DNA of 64,000 nucleotides, taken from NCBI GenBank assembly GCA_951213105.1, contig OX578142.1, forward strand, positions 114,759,065 through 114,823,064. Reading direction: 5' to 3'. Source of the DNA: Amaurobius ferox. Its lineage: Eukaryota; Arthropoda; Arachnida; Araneae; Amaurobiidae. Within the stretch, counting starts at the first letter, position 1. Each line of letters opens with the position of its first letter. Positions 47,611 through 60,470 of this stretch are shown here, one piece after another. Made by a program: the position numbers and the translations under genes. The notes beneath the pieces are model-generated. The model had not been told where the DNA came from and did not search any database. It worked only from the letters and a program-made list of their open reading frames with translations.

Positions 47611-50600
47611 CCCCACTTTGGAGACCATTGCTCTACACTACAAAGAGAAAATAATTTGAAAAACATGAATATTTTATCGACAGTTTCTGAACTAGAAGAA
47701 CATATTTCTAGTCTAAAATTTTTAATCTATAAATCCATTGCTTTTTATAAAATAATCCCTAATTCTGAGTTTGAATTGACACAACTGAAAATTTCAAATA
47801 ATTTATAATTTAAATAAATATCTTTTGAACTATGAAAGCATCATCTTCTCCGGTTTAATTATAAAAACACAGCAAGTTTGTCTGTACACACCAAGATAAA
47901 GCAGCTCATCCGTCATAATGTAAAACTCTTTTTATTCCTATACATCTTGGAGCGAAAAAGTTATTCAAGCATGCATGTTTGACAAGAGTCGCTACTTCTG
48001 TTCGTTTCTTACCTTACACAGCTGCTTAATGATGCGTTTACTTTTGGGGTTTTTTTGGTATTACCAACTGCATTTGTAAATCGCATAAACAAAAGCCTAT
48101 ATGACAATAGCTATACAAATTAGGGGTACTGAAAAGAATACAATTGATGGATTGGCGAGAAAAATGCATTATCCAAGAAGATTTTTCACGATATAATTTT
48201 AAAGCATACCTTCTTTTGTTATACTTTAGTGTTTCCATTTTTATTTTATGGATAGTTTTATAGGGTTTAAAGGAGATATCTTCCGTGTAGGTTGATATGT
48301 CATAGCCCAGAAAATGGCATACTTTTCCTTGGAATTTAAATATGTGTGACTGAAAATGTCCGTCTTGATATAGAGCCTATTCAGAATTAACTACCAATTT
48401 AAGCCTAGTGATATTCCACTTTTTTCGGCATGATAGCCACGTTGTATCTACTTTTGTATAACTCATTGTTTATACATTTCTTCATTGATCGTATGGAATT
48501 AGTTATTCATTCATTTTTAAAGCATACATCGTTTATTAATTTTTAAACCATATCAACTCCATTTTATGAATATTACTTTTGATCGCTGCATTTTACAATG
48601 TAAGTTTGTATTTTGACGGAATGAAAATGTCAGAGTGTTGTGCCTAGATTTTTCTCTTCTGAAAGGATTGAAAATTACTAGGTTTTAGTTTTTTTAATAA
48701 GTTTAATTTTAAGTCATTCTCTTTTTATTGTATTAGTCAATCGATAGATAGGTTATACTAGAAATGTGGTTCTTCGGTTAGTTGTCATTTTTGATGAAAA
48801 AAGTAGAAATTCTTTTTCTATATTTTTGGACGATTAAATAAATATGAAACATATTTTGAATTATTTTTATCATCTTGGGCTAACTGGCTCACTCAGTTCA
48901 GGACAAACTTTTAAATATTTGTCGATAGTGTGGTAATTTGACTGATTGTCGTTTATCATAGAAACTACCATAATTAACATTATAGATAGTATTGCATGTT
49001 TTCTAGATTAGGCCTGCATATGCGCTAAAAGATATCCTCCCTGCTGTTCTATAGGCTGAAAAAAAAATTTAGATGTTCTGTGTGAAGATAATTTTCTTGT
49101 TAATAAATTCATGCTTTTTCAATGACTTGCTGCTCTCTGAATGGGCTGGATTGGACTATTATTTTGGCCCTGTGCTGAGTTTTTATGCAAACGAGGGCTT
49201 CTTTGACCGCGAATTATTGTTTAAGAGAAATCCGAAACATTGTGTATTTATACATATTTACAGTTTCCTATTTGAACTCGATATCTGTGGATCTGAAATC
49301 CAGAATGTTGTTCGAATTTGAATTTCACAAAAATGTCCCCCATGAGTCGAAGCTCTATATTTGTAACACTAGGAATTCTTTATGTTTCCTAACTGAAAAC
49401 AACTAACGTTTTCTAACTTTTCTTTGTAATGAATAAACAAGAAAAAAATATTACAGCGTAAAAATTAGTACGGCGTAGCTCACGAGCAGAAAATAAAATA
49501 AATGAACTTTTACAGTCCTACAATTATAACCATGACGGTTTCATCAGCCATAGGATAGTTCAACGTTAAATTAGGCCAATTTCACCAGGTTAAAGTTCTG
49601 GAAGTATTTCTGCAATGAATATAAATTTTAAACATTTATTTTAACTCTCCAACTTACTATAACTCTATAAATGTGTTTATGCGCTTTTATGGAACATTAA
49701 AATAACTCTCACATCAGTTGATAAAAAATCATAATGATACAACTTCAATGATTTCGGAAAACAGCAAGCGGCAGCATATTGCCCAGTCATCATTCCTGGC
49801 TATACTAGAATGGAACGCTACCAACCCTTAAAAGAAGGGCTACAGTAAAGAAAAATCGAACGATCTAATATCGACATTCGCATATTTCATGGTCTTGCGC
49901 CCATCGACCAGAATAGATCAAACACTTGGCGGTATTTTACGGAGTAAATAATCTCAGCGCATTTTACTTGCATTTTATTGATTTTCCACTTTATTGCATT
50001 TTGAGTTGCCGCTGTGACCGGGGGAAAAAGACCCCCTTTTTCCAATTTTCGGACCCAACTGGTTTATTTTGTAATCAGGATTGAAGAATTAGGGTTGTTT
50101 TTCATTTTTTATTGGTCATTCACTGTGAAAGACTGATTTTTGTCCCCCTTTTAGAAGACTGTCCTTGTATTTTATATGTGCACCAGTGTGCTTTTTCTAT
50201 ATAATGTTACTTTTTCAATTGACAATTTGACAATATTTTGAATGTAATGTAATGTTTTGTAATTTTTTACAGGATTTACTAGTGTATGACGGTGGCTTGA
50301 TTTTTCTACTTAACTAAACATTTCAGGTAAGCTTTTTTCCCCCTTGAAAACAATAGAAGACCTTATTGCAATAATGGGCTAACCCACAACGTAGCCGAAC
50401 AGGTGATAACTCATAATATCTCTTATTCAAAAGCTGCAACATGTAATCAACTTTTCAGTGTTTCAGTGGGAAAATAAATATATTTTACCTAACACTTTAA
50501 CTTTAGAATTGATTTTTCCCGTTTTTAGAAAGTGTGTGTTAGCCCAACGTGGATTTCTACTAGGTCTTGAATTATTATTTACTATAATTTAAAAGCCATT

Positions 50601-53008
50601 TGATTGATATGCAAATTCTCTCTCCCCTGTTTTACCTGCATAATCGCCTATTTGACCAAATTTGATCTCTATTGAAAATACTTATGCAAGTAAGGGTTAA
50701 GTTATAAATACCCGGTATCTATCTTTATTAGTAAAACCTCAAACCGAAATAAAGATTTATTCTTAGCCTCAACCATATATATTTTTTGAAATATATTTTT
50801 ACTACAGAGAAAATGTAATTTTATTACCAAGAAAATATATTTCTTACAAATTGAAAAGTGCATCCTATTTATAAACTATGATTAAAATTGCTAATTTTCT
50901 CTAACGATCATATATAACTTTTACAAGATTTTTCAGAGTAATTTTGTGTTGATTGACTGGATAATCCCAGATTTTTTTTAAAATTTAGTTTCACTTCATA
51001 AATTGCAACATACTATAAACAAATCATTGGACATATTTAATAATTACATATATATGTTGGGCAGGCTTTCTAGTTGTCTCTAAAAATACTTTTCAGAATT
51101 GTCTGCTCTTATATTTGAAATAAAATATATCAACAAATCTAGAAGTTGTCATATACACACGATTAATAGCACGTTTATGGCAAACACATCCCAAACGCCT
51201 TGTAAAACAGCAATTTTCAGCGTTTCGAACTCTAAGGCGATTCCAAGGCGTGGTCAGTCACCCGTCGTTTTGAGATATTTTGAAAAATAAAGCTTATAAA
51301 ATCGGAGTTAATTTTCTGTTAACTTTCACCTCGCCGTTCTCGATAACTTCATTTTAGGTATTGAAAAGGAAATGGCGGCCTTTTCGAAAAACGCACTTTT
51401 ATCTTTTCGACAACAATTTTAGTTTCGCCAGTTCTACCATTGTGCTCAGAAAGTTTTTGACGAAAGTTCAAGAACATTGAGATATGGACATATCGTGCGG
51501 AAAGTTTGAAAAAAAAAAGGGACAACACATATTGCGATTCTAGATGGTTTTGCTTTCTCTTTTACATTTTTATCATTCCGCGTTGGCGAGCGCAATCCAT
51601 ATTCTCACGTTTCAAAATGCTTTCTCCCCACTCTTTTCTTACATGAGTTTAATATGTCAGGAATAAGTCTTGCGTAAAAACCGAGCGGGATCAACTCTTA
51701 TCGTTTTAAATCGTCCCAAGATTCAGTCGAGCCTTAAGCTTTTAAGGCTGTATTCATTCTGAACCAGTATTCTTCTAATGTTTGATGTTCGCCACCAGCT
51801 GCAACGTCGTAAAACGCGTCGCATTTGCGTCATTTGCGTCACAAAATGCATGCACAAAAAATAGGTCTCCAGAAATGTTTTATACGTTCTTTTGCCATTC
51901 GTTGCCTTACGGATCGGTGCATTCTTTATAGCCTTTCTTTTATTTTAACGACTACCCCACCCCATCGTTCATCTGGTGTCAACGACTGAAAACCACAGTG
52001 ATTGGAAATTATGTTGGCTAAAATACGAGTTATTGGACAACCTAAGGTTAAATAGTAACCTAAAATTTAAAAAACTTGAGTTTTTCTATATTTTTCAAGC
52101 ATATATGCATTAGAGATTCACATATTTTGGGGCATTTAGCAGACCTCTTCTTAAAAACGTCCATGGCATCACCATATTTTATATCCTCTGTAATAAGGCT
52201 CCTAAAAATATACAGGCTGGAGCAACAGTGGCTATCTTGACTGCCAATTGAAGCAACGGTTGTACAAGTTGAAAAGAAGGTTACTTTCTCGTCCTTTTCT
52301 TGGAATCTCGAGAAAGTCAAAACTTTCTAGACTGCTTTCATAAATGATTGGTACGATTTTTTAAAAGCAGAAGCACCTATTTTACAGCTAAATGGCGTAT
52401 CAAATAGCGCGCCGTTGAAATAGCACAGGCAGACGATAACTGACTGGACTGGTTAGAGTTGAAATGACGGTTGCGTTAGTCACTCGTTACTTTCAGTCAT
52501 GATGTTATAGTGTAGCATAGTTTCATGTGCGCTTTGCAATTATCAGTGTTTTAATTCAATTCTTTTTATTCACTCAAATACAAAAGATGCATTTGAAAGC
52601 ACATAGCAATTTTAAAATACATTTAATAGACAAATTCATATATCGTGAATAATATTTATTGTTGATGAACGAGACTATATGGACTAATGCTCAAAAACCG
52701 TTCCCGATATTGAAAAGTTCTCCGCCTAGACAGAGGCCTATTGTTATCAGATCAGGATCCGAGAAAATTTAATCCAGCATTACTTTTGATATTCTGACAC
52801 TGGAAAACAGCACTTAATTTTAAATATTGTCTGTTGAAATTTTATAATGAATGTCCATGCTGAAGCTTTCTGGGGAGCAACATTTTCTGGAAATATGGAC
52901 AGAATATTCACATAATTGAGTAAAAGTTTATAATAATTTAAAATTGAATTGGGAAATTTGGGAAGACCGCTTATCTGTAAATTCGCCTCTGATATGCATG
53001 AAATCATA
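47611..53008. other. AT-rich unique DNA, nothing firmly recognised
   Basis: Open frames have no known domains. A pair of GGGCTAAC-containing motifs in opposite orientation near 50376 and 50545 was considered and not called. CATTTGCGT is duplicated near 51820-51840. Confidence 0.45.
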
Positions 53009-53760
53009 CAAGGTGTTTCACAAAGGACTCCCTAACTTTGAAATGAAGCAACGCGGAAACGGTGATCGAAGACTGAAACAAGTAATATGTTTATTGGGAA
53101 AGCCGTAAAAAAAGTTTCAAAAGATACAAAAGTTTCAAAATTAATTACAAATATTGCTGACAGATGGCGCTGTACGCTGTAGTCGCAGTATGGATCCCTA
53201 TAAAGTGTGATCTGCAACTAATGTCATGATTATCAGACAAAATACTCATACTAGAGGTTAAAGTCTTTTGACTGAGGACTCCGAAAAATTGGATCACATT
53301 GCGTACTGGAGCGATCAGAATTCACCTGTTCTCCTAGGAGAACTGTATGGAAAAGTGTGCTCTATATTAAGCAGCACCCATCTTGCTTTAGGGCGCTCAT
53401 AGTATTTTATTATCATGCATATCACCCAGGAGATACAGCCCATAGAGGCTAGGGGCTCCGTAAAACCGTGTCCAACACAACGAGAGAGAGCGATCAATCT
53501 TTGGACGATTCGGCTGTTGAAACTGTCGATTGCTTTACCTAGGACAATCTCACCACTATTTTTAGCCTATTCCCTCGGACTCTGTACTGCGACTACAGCG
53601 TGCAGCGCCATCTGTCAGCGACATTTGTAACTAATTTTGAAACTTTTGTATCAGTTTTTTAAGGCTTTCCCAATAAACATATCACTTGTTTCAGTCTTCT
53701 ATCGATCACCGTTTTCGAGTTGTTTCATTTCAACGTCAGGGAGTCCTTTGTGAAACACTG
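53009..53760. mobile_element. Tc1/mariner-like MITE with ~180-bp inverted repeats
   Basis: The left end is CAAGGTGTTTCACAAAGGAC; the right end on the minus strand is CAGTGTTTCACAAAGGACTC. The arms stay alike inward (CTCCCT(A/G)AC, GTTTATTGGGAAAGCC, AAAAGTTTCAAAATTA, GCTGACAGATGGCGCTG, GCTGTAGTCGCAGTA) to about 53191 and 53580. TA flanks both ends (53007-53008 and 53761-53762). The ~390-bp centre has no transposase, so the element is non-autonomous. Confidence 0.82.
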
Positions 53761-54473
53761 TATTTTCTTATGCTTATGTAATGGTAATCATAGGAATATT
53801 GTATATTGCTTGAATAAACTACGATAAACTAACCATGAATTTTGCTACAAAATTTGTATTTGTCACTACGATTTTATAAAAACGCCCAAAAAATATTTTT
53901 TTTTTATCCTTTCTAAATTTATGTGTTATAAATTGAATGAAGTCTTTTCTGTATAAGCATTAAACATTACATATAAATTCGGGGAATTTACACAAGAAGT
54001 GCATATTAACCCATAATTTCACAAAATCAAGTCACATGACAGACATTCTAAATTCTTTTTCTAATTTCTGACATCAAATTATACAAAATTTGGGGTAAAT
54101 CCAAAGAGAAATGATATTAAGAGTTTTTTTATACGTGAACGCGCTGTTTAAGCATCATAAAGCAACGCTACAATAATTTTAACTTCATTTTTAAAAATTG
54201 TGAATTTCAAGTTATTTTAACATACTAAATTTGGTGTAAATCGACTACAAATTGGAATATTTTAATTTGTTTGTGCACATGCTATATACAACATAATCAG
54301 CATTAAAATAACCACGGCATCATATTCAGAAATTCTATGTGCAAAATTACACTTTTGAACCAAATTCAGAATAGTGTCAGATATATGGCAAAATGTGAAT
54401 GTATATTGCTGGGCATTGAAACTATATTTTTTATTGCGACTTTTTTCATATTGATCACTACTTTATAAATGTA
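53761..54473. other. AT-rich spacer between elements
   Basis: No feature recognised. Confidence 0.45.
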
Positions 54474-54477
54474 TTAA

Positions 54478-55169
54478 GGGGGCGGTGGACGTTGAAATGA
54501 GCAAAAATCGACTAAAAAAGGTTTTTTTTAATATATAATATTGTTTTACACATTTAACCTTTTGCTTACGGGTGGGACAGCGTCCATTCCAAACGAAGAA
54601 CCTCCCAAAAAGACAAAATGGACGCTGTCCCACCCGTAAGCAAAAGGTTAAATGCATTTTTTTCGAAACGGAATTTTCAAAGGTTTTACATTTTTAAAAT
54701 GCTCCATGCATCTTAATTTTTATCTGATATGCATGAAATTTTGCAGGAAGACACCTCTTATAATTTTCAATGAAACTGGGTATGCATTTTATAATTGGAC
54801 TTTATTAAGGTAATTAAAAGTTAATAAAATAACCCAATTAAATGATGAAAATTAAGTTTTAAAGCAGAAAAATATTTTTAAAAAATTAACTTTCTAAGGG
54901 ATTTAAAAATGAATACCCAAATTTGTTCATAATGTGTTTTTGAGTGATCATAATGTAAAATGAATCAAAAATGTGAACAAATGGCACGCAAGGAGCATTT
55001 TCAAATTTTCGTTAAAAAAATTTAAATTAGAAACAAATACAAAATTATAACAGAATTGAAAAAAATTGAGTGGTATTGTATATAGCAATGTTAAGAAGAA
55101 TATTTATACAAATTTTCATGTTTCTAAGTCAATAAATAAATAAAAAAAATTTCAACGTCTACCGTTCCC
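54478..55169. mobile_element. TTAA-flanked inverted-repeat element (host of a nested MITE)
   Basis: The left end is GGGGGCGGTGGACGTTGAAA; the right end on the minus strand is GGGAACGGTAGACGTTGAAA. TTAA lies immediately outside both ends (54474-54477 and 55170-55173). TTAA duplication is typical of piggyBac-like elements, but the GGG start is unlike their usual CC(C/T) start, so a TTA-type (PIF/Harbinger-like) reading is possible. No transposase is present. Without the nested hairpin it would be about 600 bp. Confidence 0.7.
54558..54647. mobile_element. 90-bp piggyBac-like hairpin MITE, nested
   Basis: A perfect inverted repeat: CCTTTTGCTTACGGGTGGGA continues through CAGCGTCCATT and returns as its exact reverse complement around a ~28-base loop. 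TTAA flanks both ends (54554-54557 and 54648-54651). TTAA plus a CCTTTTGC start fits piggyBac-like terminal repeats. Arm perfection suggests a young copy or strong selection on the ends. A 64-codon minus frame here is just the palindrome. Confidence 0.85.
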
Positions 55170-58100
55170 TTAAATTTGGTATCAATCAGTTGAGTAGTTT
55201 AAAAAAAATTCAATTTAGGTCAAAGTGTTCTTGTGATGTAAAATTACTCTATATAAATGTGTATTTGTACAACATTTAGTTTCAATTGATTAGTTTTAAA
55301 GAAAAGCAGTTATATCTAATTTTTATTCGATCGAAGACAGACCTGCAGATAGAAGAAATGCTAAAAAGTGGATAGCAATTGACTTCCGTCAGTTTACTTA
55401 CAAACCTGTCAGTTTACTTACAAACCTGTCAGTTTACTACAAGCTAAGACTCCTAAATATACTAATACTATTACTTAGATGCCTTACCAAAACCGAGCTT
55501 TAATCTGATTCGTCAGTTTGGAAAGAAAACATTTCTGCAAGCTCCAGATATGTAGTGGAACTGTTTATATTATAATACTGAACTCAGTACTTGTGGTCAC
55601 GGCAAGATAGAATTTTACGTGCTTGGATGCACGTAAATAATTGATTAAGTAGAATCCACTATGAAAAACATTCGTATTATGTTTGTGTCTTGGACCGTAA
55701 CTTTTAAACTGTGTTGTATATTATGTATATATATAGTTATTATTACGCTCTAGGTTTGGTTGGTGATAAATATTAACTAATATCTTCTTATTTGTTGGAC
55801 TTTCACTCATAAGCGTAACGTGCGTTTGATTTGGAGATTGTTTGAAGATCTCACTAACATTCAACATACTTATGTGCAGTTTTACGTGTCCTTGCATGCT
55901 GCATTAAAAGAAATAATATTCTTTACTGCATAGAATGATAATTATGACAACTGTATTATACTAGATATTAAAATATAAATGCCCCAGACAATGTAGCGAA
56001 CGGATTTCACTTTGTTTCATACCAATTAAAATATATATTCATATTAATATAAATAATTGGCTAACTATTGGGCGATTGCAGGCCTAATCGATTTCCATAA
56101 TCAATGGACCCTGCATATATCGACTTACAATCGAATGTACCTCTTTATTGGTAATTCTACGATAGCATAATTGAAGTTTAACGTTGGATAATAATTCTAG
56201 ATTTGATTCTGCAGTAGTTTGTCGGTTTTAACATAGAAAAAACTTCAAAGCATGTACTTAAAAAACCCGTTTAAAAAGTTTATTCTGCTTCCATTACTTT
56301 CCTAATGAAGTTCTCTAGATGAGTGTTTTCGTATCTACTCTATTCATTTCCAGCTTTGGACGATTCTTAACGATTGGTTGCTTGTTCAATATGTCACTTG
56401 AAGAGAAATTCGTTAAACCCAATAATCAGAGAACAGTTCTGCAAGTTCCAAACTGTAGGTAGACCTATTAGCAAAGGTCTCACTAATTAGGAATTAAATG
56501 GACAACTCAAAGATTTTCGTTGAGCTCCCAGTAGGGAGACTTTTAAGCCGCAGATTTTAATGCAGGATATTTTTTGGAAGAGATGCAAGCATTGTTGACG
56601 AGTTATTACAAATTTTAAAGATAAATGCGCTTTACGAATTTTATACAGAAGTATTATCAGCATTATAGAAATTCATTTAAAGGAAGAATTTTGGATGCAG
56701 TTCATTTAACTGATAAACAAAAAGCAAATTGCCATGTCATGTTTTATGCCAGAAATTGAAACATTAACTTATACGTATTTCAATTTTGTTTACAGTAAAA
56801 ATTATGAGTTATTTCAAGCAAAATCCGCTCATGTACGACATGAAATAATTTTTATAACGGATTTTTTTTATCAGACCTCTTATGCGACATACTTTGAAAA
56901 TTAGTGGCATCGTAAAAATGTTTTTTTTATAATCTACAAATATTTTTTAAAGAATCATTTGTGTCGCAGGAATCAGCACTAAATTTTCAGAAATCATAAA
57001 ATTCTAGTACAGTGGTTTTAAAATACTGTTGTTGGTCTGAATATGAGGTTGGAAGAAATAGTTAAGAATATCCCAGTTTAAAATAGACATATTCGGTATT
57101 ATTAATCAATAATTCAACTAAGGAAATGTTTTGTTAAATGGTCTTGATTTAGCATTAAATCTCCAGCATTTTATCAATTATGAAAAGTAAGCATAAAAGA
57201 TCGCCATATAATTTTTCTTATACATAAAAAATCGCCATATAATTTTCAAACAAAAATGCTACTCCTTTCTTGCTTATGTTAAACAACAAAAATATAAAAC
57301 AATAAGTAATTTTAATGAAAGAAATTCGAATACAAGATAAAAAATGAGCTAAGTAGAACCAAATTATGTTCAAGCTATTGATGGGTTAAAAAGAAATTTC
57401 ATTGAAATCTCAATTCAAAGTTAGCTGGTTCAAAGTTTGATATAATCATAAATGTGTATTTGATTAAATAACAATTATACCTATTAATAATTCTCAACGT
57501 ATAAAATTTATTATGAAGGTATGTTCAAATTACAGTTCAAATTTTCACCAATTTAAAGCTATAATCCACTTTTAGCTCCTATGTTTTTGTTTAACATTGT
57601 AGATTTTTTACCATGTAGAAAAAAAAGCTCTTGGAATTTAAAATTTTAATGAAAATTAATATTCATATACTACCTGGAGGTTTAGATGAAATGAGGTCTT
57701 GAAGGCTCGACATTTTTGTTACAATTTAGCCAAAATTTTATCATTGACAAACGGTTGAAAACTGCCGCGGGATCTTACCGCTGAAAAGCAGTAAAATCTC
57801 ATCATAGCTCAGAAAGTGGAAGGAAATAGTCAAGTTTGGTCCTGAATATTAAAATTTGCGTCTATCATGTCTAGCCCGAGGACTGACGACGACGGGAATC
57901 CCGCCATAAGAGCGATATGACACTTTTCGTCTTTTCCCTGCGAGCTTGCCGGACTTCTATTTGTACAAAAAAAATATTTTGCCGGATAAAGTTTAATAAC
58001 CTCAGCGTTTCTCACACGGATCTTTGATAGGGAATTCGATGGTTGGAAAGCAATTAAGATTCTTGGGGTTTGATGTCAATAAATGAGATTTGTGTCAATA

Positions 58101-58429
58101 AAAAAAACTTTTAGACGTAATCTAGCGTGAAATTCATTTCATCCATTTTTTCCCGCTCGGGCTAAAATATTCAAACATTCTTTCCGCAGAGCGAATATTC
58201 TTCTTCAGAAATCGATAGTTCTAAATCTGCATTTTTATCCTTTCTTTCACATTTTGGAATTATTTTTGTAACAGCACACTCTATACCATTTTTGCATTCC
58301 ATTAAATTTGCTCAGGATAGATTCTCAAAATATTTGTCAATAAACAACCTACACATATTTTAAAATTGAAATAATTTTTTTTGCTGAGTTTGATAATAGT
58401 AATTGAGAAGTAAATTAATTGCTTAAGTA

Positions 58430-58432
<3 letters not shown>
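55170..58432. other. AT-rich unique DNA with two short tandem repeats
   Basis: GTCAGTTTACTTACAAACCT is repeated about 2.7 times at 55388-55443. A ~35-bp duplication around ATCGCCATATAATTTT lies at 57191-57246. The GC-richer stretch at 57740-57960 shows no recognisable coding match. Confidence 0.5.
55388..55443. repeat. 20-bp tandem repeat, about 2.7 copies
   Basis: Exact copies of GTCAGTTTACTTACAAACCT, the last partial. Confidence 0.95.
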
Positions 58433-58494
<62 letters not shown>

Positions 58495-58517
58495 AATAAA
58501 TAAATAAATAAATAAAT
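58433..58517. repeat. (AT)n followed by (AAAT)n
   Basis: About 56 bases of AT dinucleotide, then about seven AAAT units. Confidence 0.95.
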
Positions 58518-59644
58518 TATATATAATTATTTATTAATTATATAAATAAATAAAAATGAAAAATAATAAACTAAGTCAAAAACATTAGAAAAATCAAAAA
58601 ATCGGAAAATAAGATGCATTAACATTAATGTTTTGAATTTTATTTTCGCAAAAAAATGTAACTTTTGTCAGTATTGAAACTACGATTTGAGCGCCCTTAT
58701 AATGGTGTATAGTGGCATTCGTTTATAAAGTGTTGTGTAAAGCGTTGAGTAGATATTCTAGCTACAGATGGCGCTATTACAGCATTTTATTTGCTTTTAT
58801 AAAACTTCTAAATATTTTAGTTTTAGTGGCTAATTTCTCTGCTAATAGGTAGGACGTTTCTTCATTGTCCGCTTGATCCGGATTTATTTCTCTATATGTA
58901 TAGAGTTGAAGTTCAGAAAGCGCTTTCGTTGTATGTGAACTACTCCGGACCTAGATGAAGAAACAGCTTGCATTCAAACCAATTATCTACTTTTCAAAGT
59001 TTTTTTGTGAGAAACATAGGAGAGAGATTTTGCAATTGAAACAGATGAGTATCAAGCAAAGTCATGTATTAATTTACTATTTTAAATTATGCTTTGGCAT
59101 TTATATTGAACTATTTTAAATCATTTTATACTGAATTAATTACACAACTGATGAAAATATTTCACCTTTTAATAAAAGTAATATTATTTCATCAAAACCA
59201 TTACGTAACCATTCATAATATTTATGTTAAAATTTTATGAATGATATAAAACAAATTTCAAGGTTTTGGTTTTGGATTTTTCAGAATAATTAATGGGAGG
59301 GGAGATGAATTTGGAAGAATAAAAGGGAATAAGTCTTATATAATAGAATTGGATTGATTGATTTAATTAGCTCTGTTTATCAAAATACTTAGCTCAGCAG
59401 AAAAATAGCTAATTCCATATTTAGTACATGAAATATGCTAATATTGCACTATTAACAATGTTTAGTTTATCTTTTTATCATGCACCTCTGTACAAACCAT
59501 TGATATTATTTTCTTCGAATCTTTATATCTCAAAAACCAAGTTTTTATTTCATCAAATCTCTAAGATATAAAATAAAAAATTTTTCATATACTTTACCCC
59601 ATATGATGCCGTTTAACCCATCTTTTACCTAATATAGAATTTAT
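58518..59644. other. AT-rich DNA, nothing firmly recognised
   Basis: AGATGGCGCTATTAC near 58764 resembles a motif in the 53009 element, but no terminal repeats define an element. Confidence 0.45.
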
Positions 59645-59706
59645 TAGTAATATTTGAATATATTTAGTAATATTTGAATATATTTAGTAATATTTGAATA
59701 TATTTT
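59645..59706. repeat. 20-bp tandem repeat, three copies
   Basis: TTAGTAATATTTGAATATAT repeated three times with no differences apart from the edge. Confidence 0.95.
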
Positions 59707-59847
59707 TCAATACATTTGTTTCAAACTATTTAAAAAAACGTAAAATCAGTGGACCTATCAAAACTTGAATAGTTTCCACAATTCAGCCTATTTTAATTAT
59801 AGGACGATGATATAACATGATACTATGCTTCAAACAGATGCTACTAA

Positions 59848-60001
59848 TGCGCCGCAGCAAGGGTAGTGTGAGTGGTGCCCCGGATTAGGCGCCGTATCGA
59901 TATGAAGGCGCCGCAATGTCTCCACCGATACGCCATATAGGAAAATAGGCGCAGCCAAAATTACTTCGCACTAGGCGCTAAATAGAGTTGCTGCGGCACT
60001 G
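59848..60001. mobile_element. hAT-like MITE, 154 bp
   Basis: Inverted ends are TGCGCCGCAGCAA (left) and CAGTGCCGCAGCAA (right, minus strand). The flanking 8-mers GCTACTAA (59840-59847) and ACTACTAA (60002-60009) match at 7 of 8 positions. An 8-bp duplication and a CAGTG-type end fit the hAT superfamily. The interior is GC-rich for this window (GGCGCCGTATCG, GGCGCCGCAATG) and non-coding. Confidence 0.68.
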
Positions 60002-60470
60002 ACTACTAAATATATTTTTTGACAATTTTTACAAACCTAATAATTTTACCTGTAAATGCATATTTTTTTATTAAGGTTCCAAACAATTTGGGTACTGTTT
60101 AGAAAATGTAAAGGTTGACGAAATTAAAAAATTCTCAAAGCATTTGGCCAAATATAAAATTAATTTGAGGGGCAAGGATGTAATAGCCGATTCTGTGAAC
60201 TTTTCCAAATTTGAAAAAATATCAAAATACATATTTTAACGATGTCATAACAATATAACTACTGTTAATACACGTGGAATGGCCTAATTTTAATGCTGCT
60301 GGTAAAAAAATGGGTTAAAACGGGATAAACTGAAAATATTACTAAAGCGGAAATATTTTTCGGTTCCGTAAATTAGAAATGCTATACCTAAATTCTGCGT
60401 GAAACGAAAATCTACTTAGAGTTATATTTTTGGTACGATGTATTTGATAGATTTCAAGGTATATGATTTT

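Noticed and set aside
47413..47808. 131-codon plus-strand frame
   Set aside because: It overlaps an interspersed repeat and shows no recognisable domain; length alone is not enough.
50376..50550. Inverted GGGCTAAC(A/C)CACA motifs as ends of an element
   Set aside because: Only about 14 bases match, with no extension inward and no target duplication.
57830..58015. 61-codon minus-strand frame in a GC-richer stretch
   Set aside because: No domain recognised and no splice or transcript evidence available from sequence alone.
58858..58960. Inverted GTTTCTTCAT / ATGAAGAAAC pair as MITE ends
   Set aside because: The match is about 10 bases and could be chance in AT-rich DNA.
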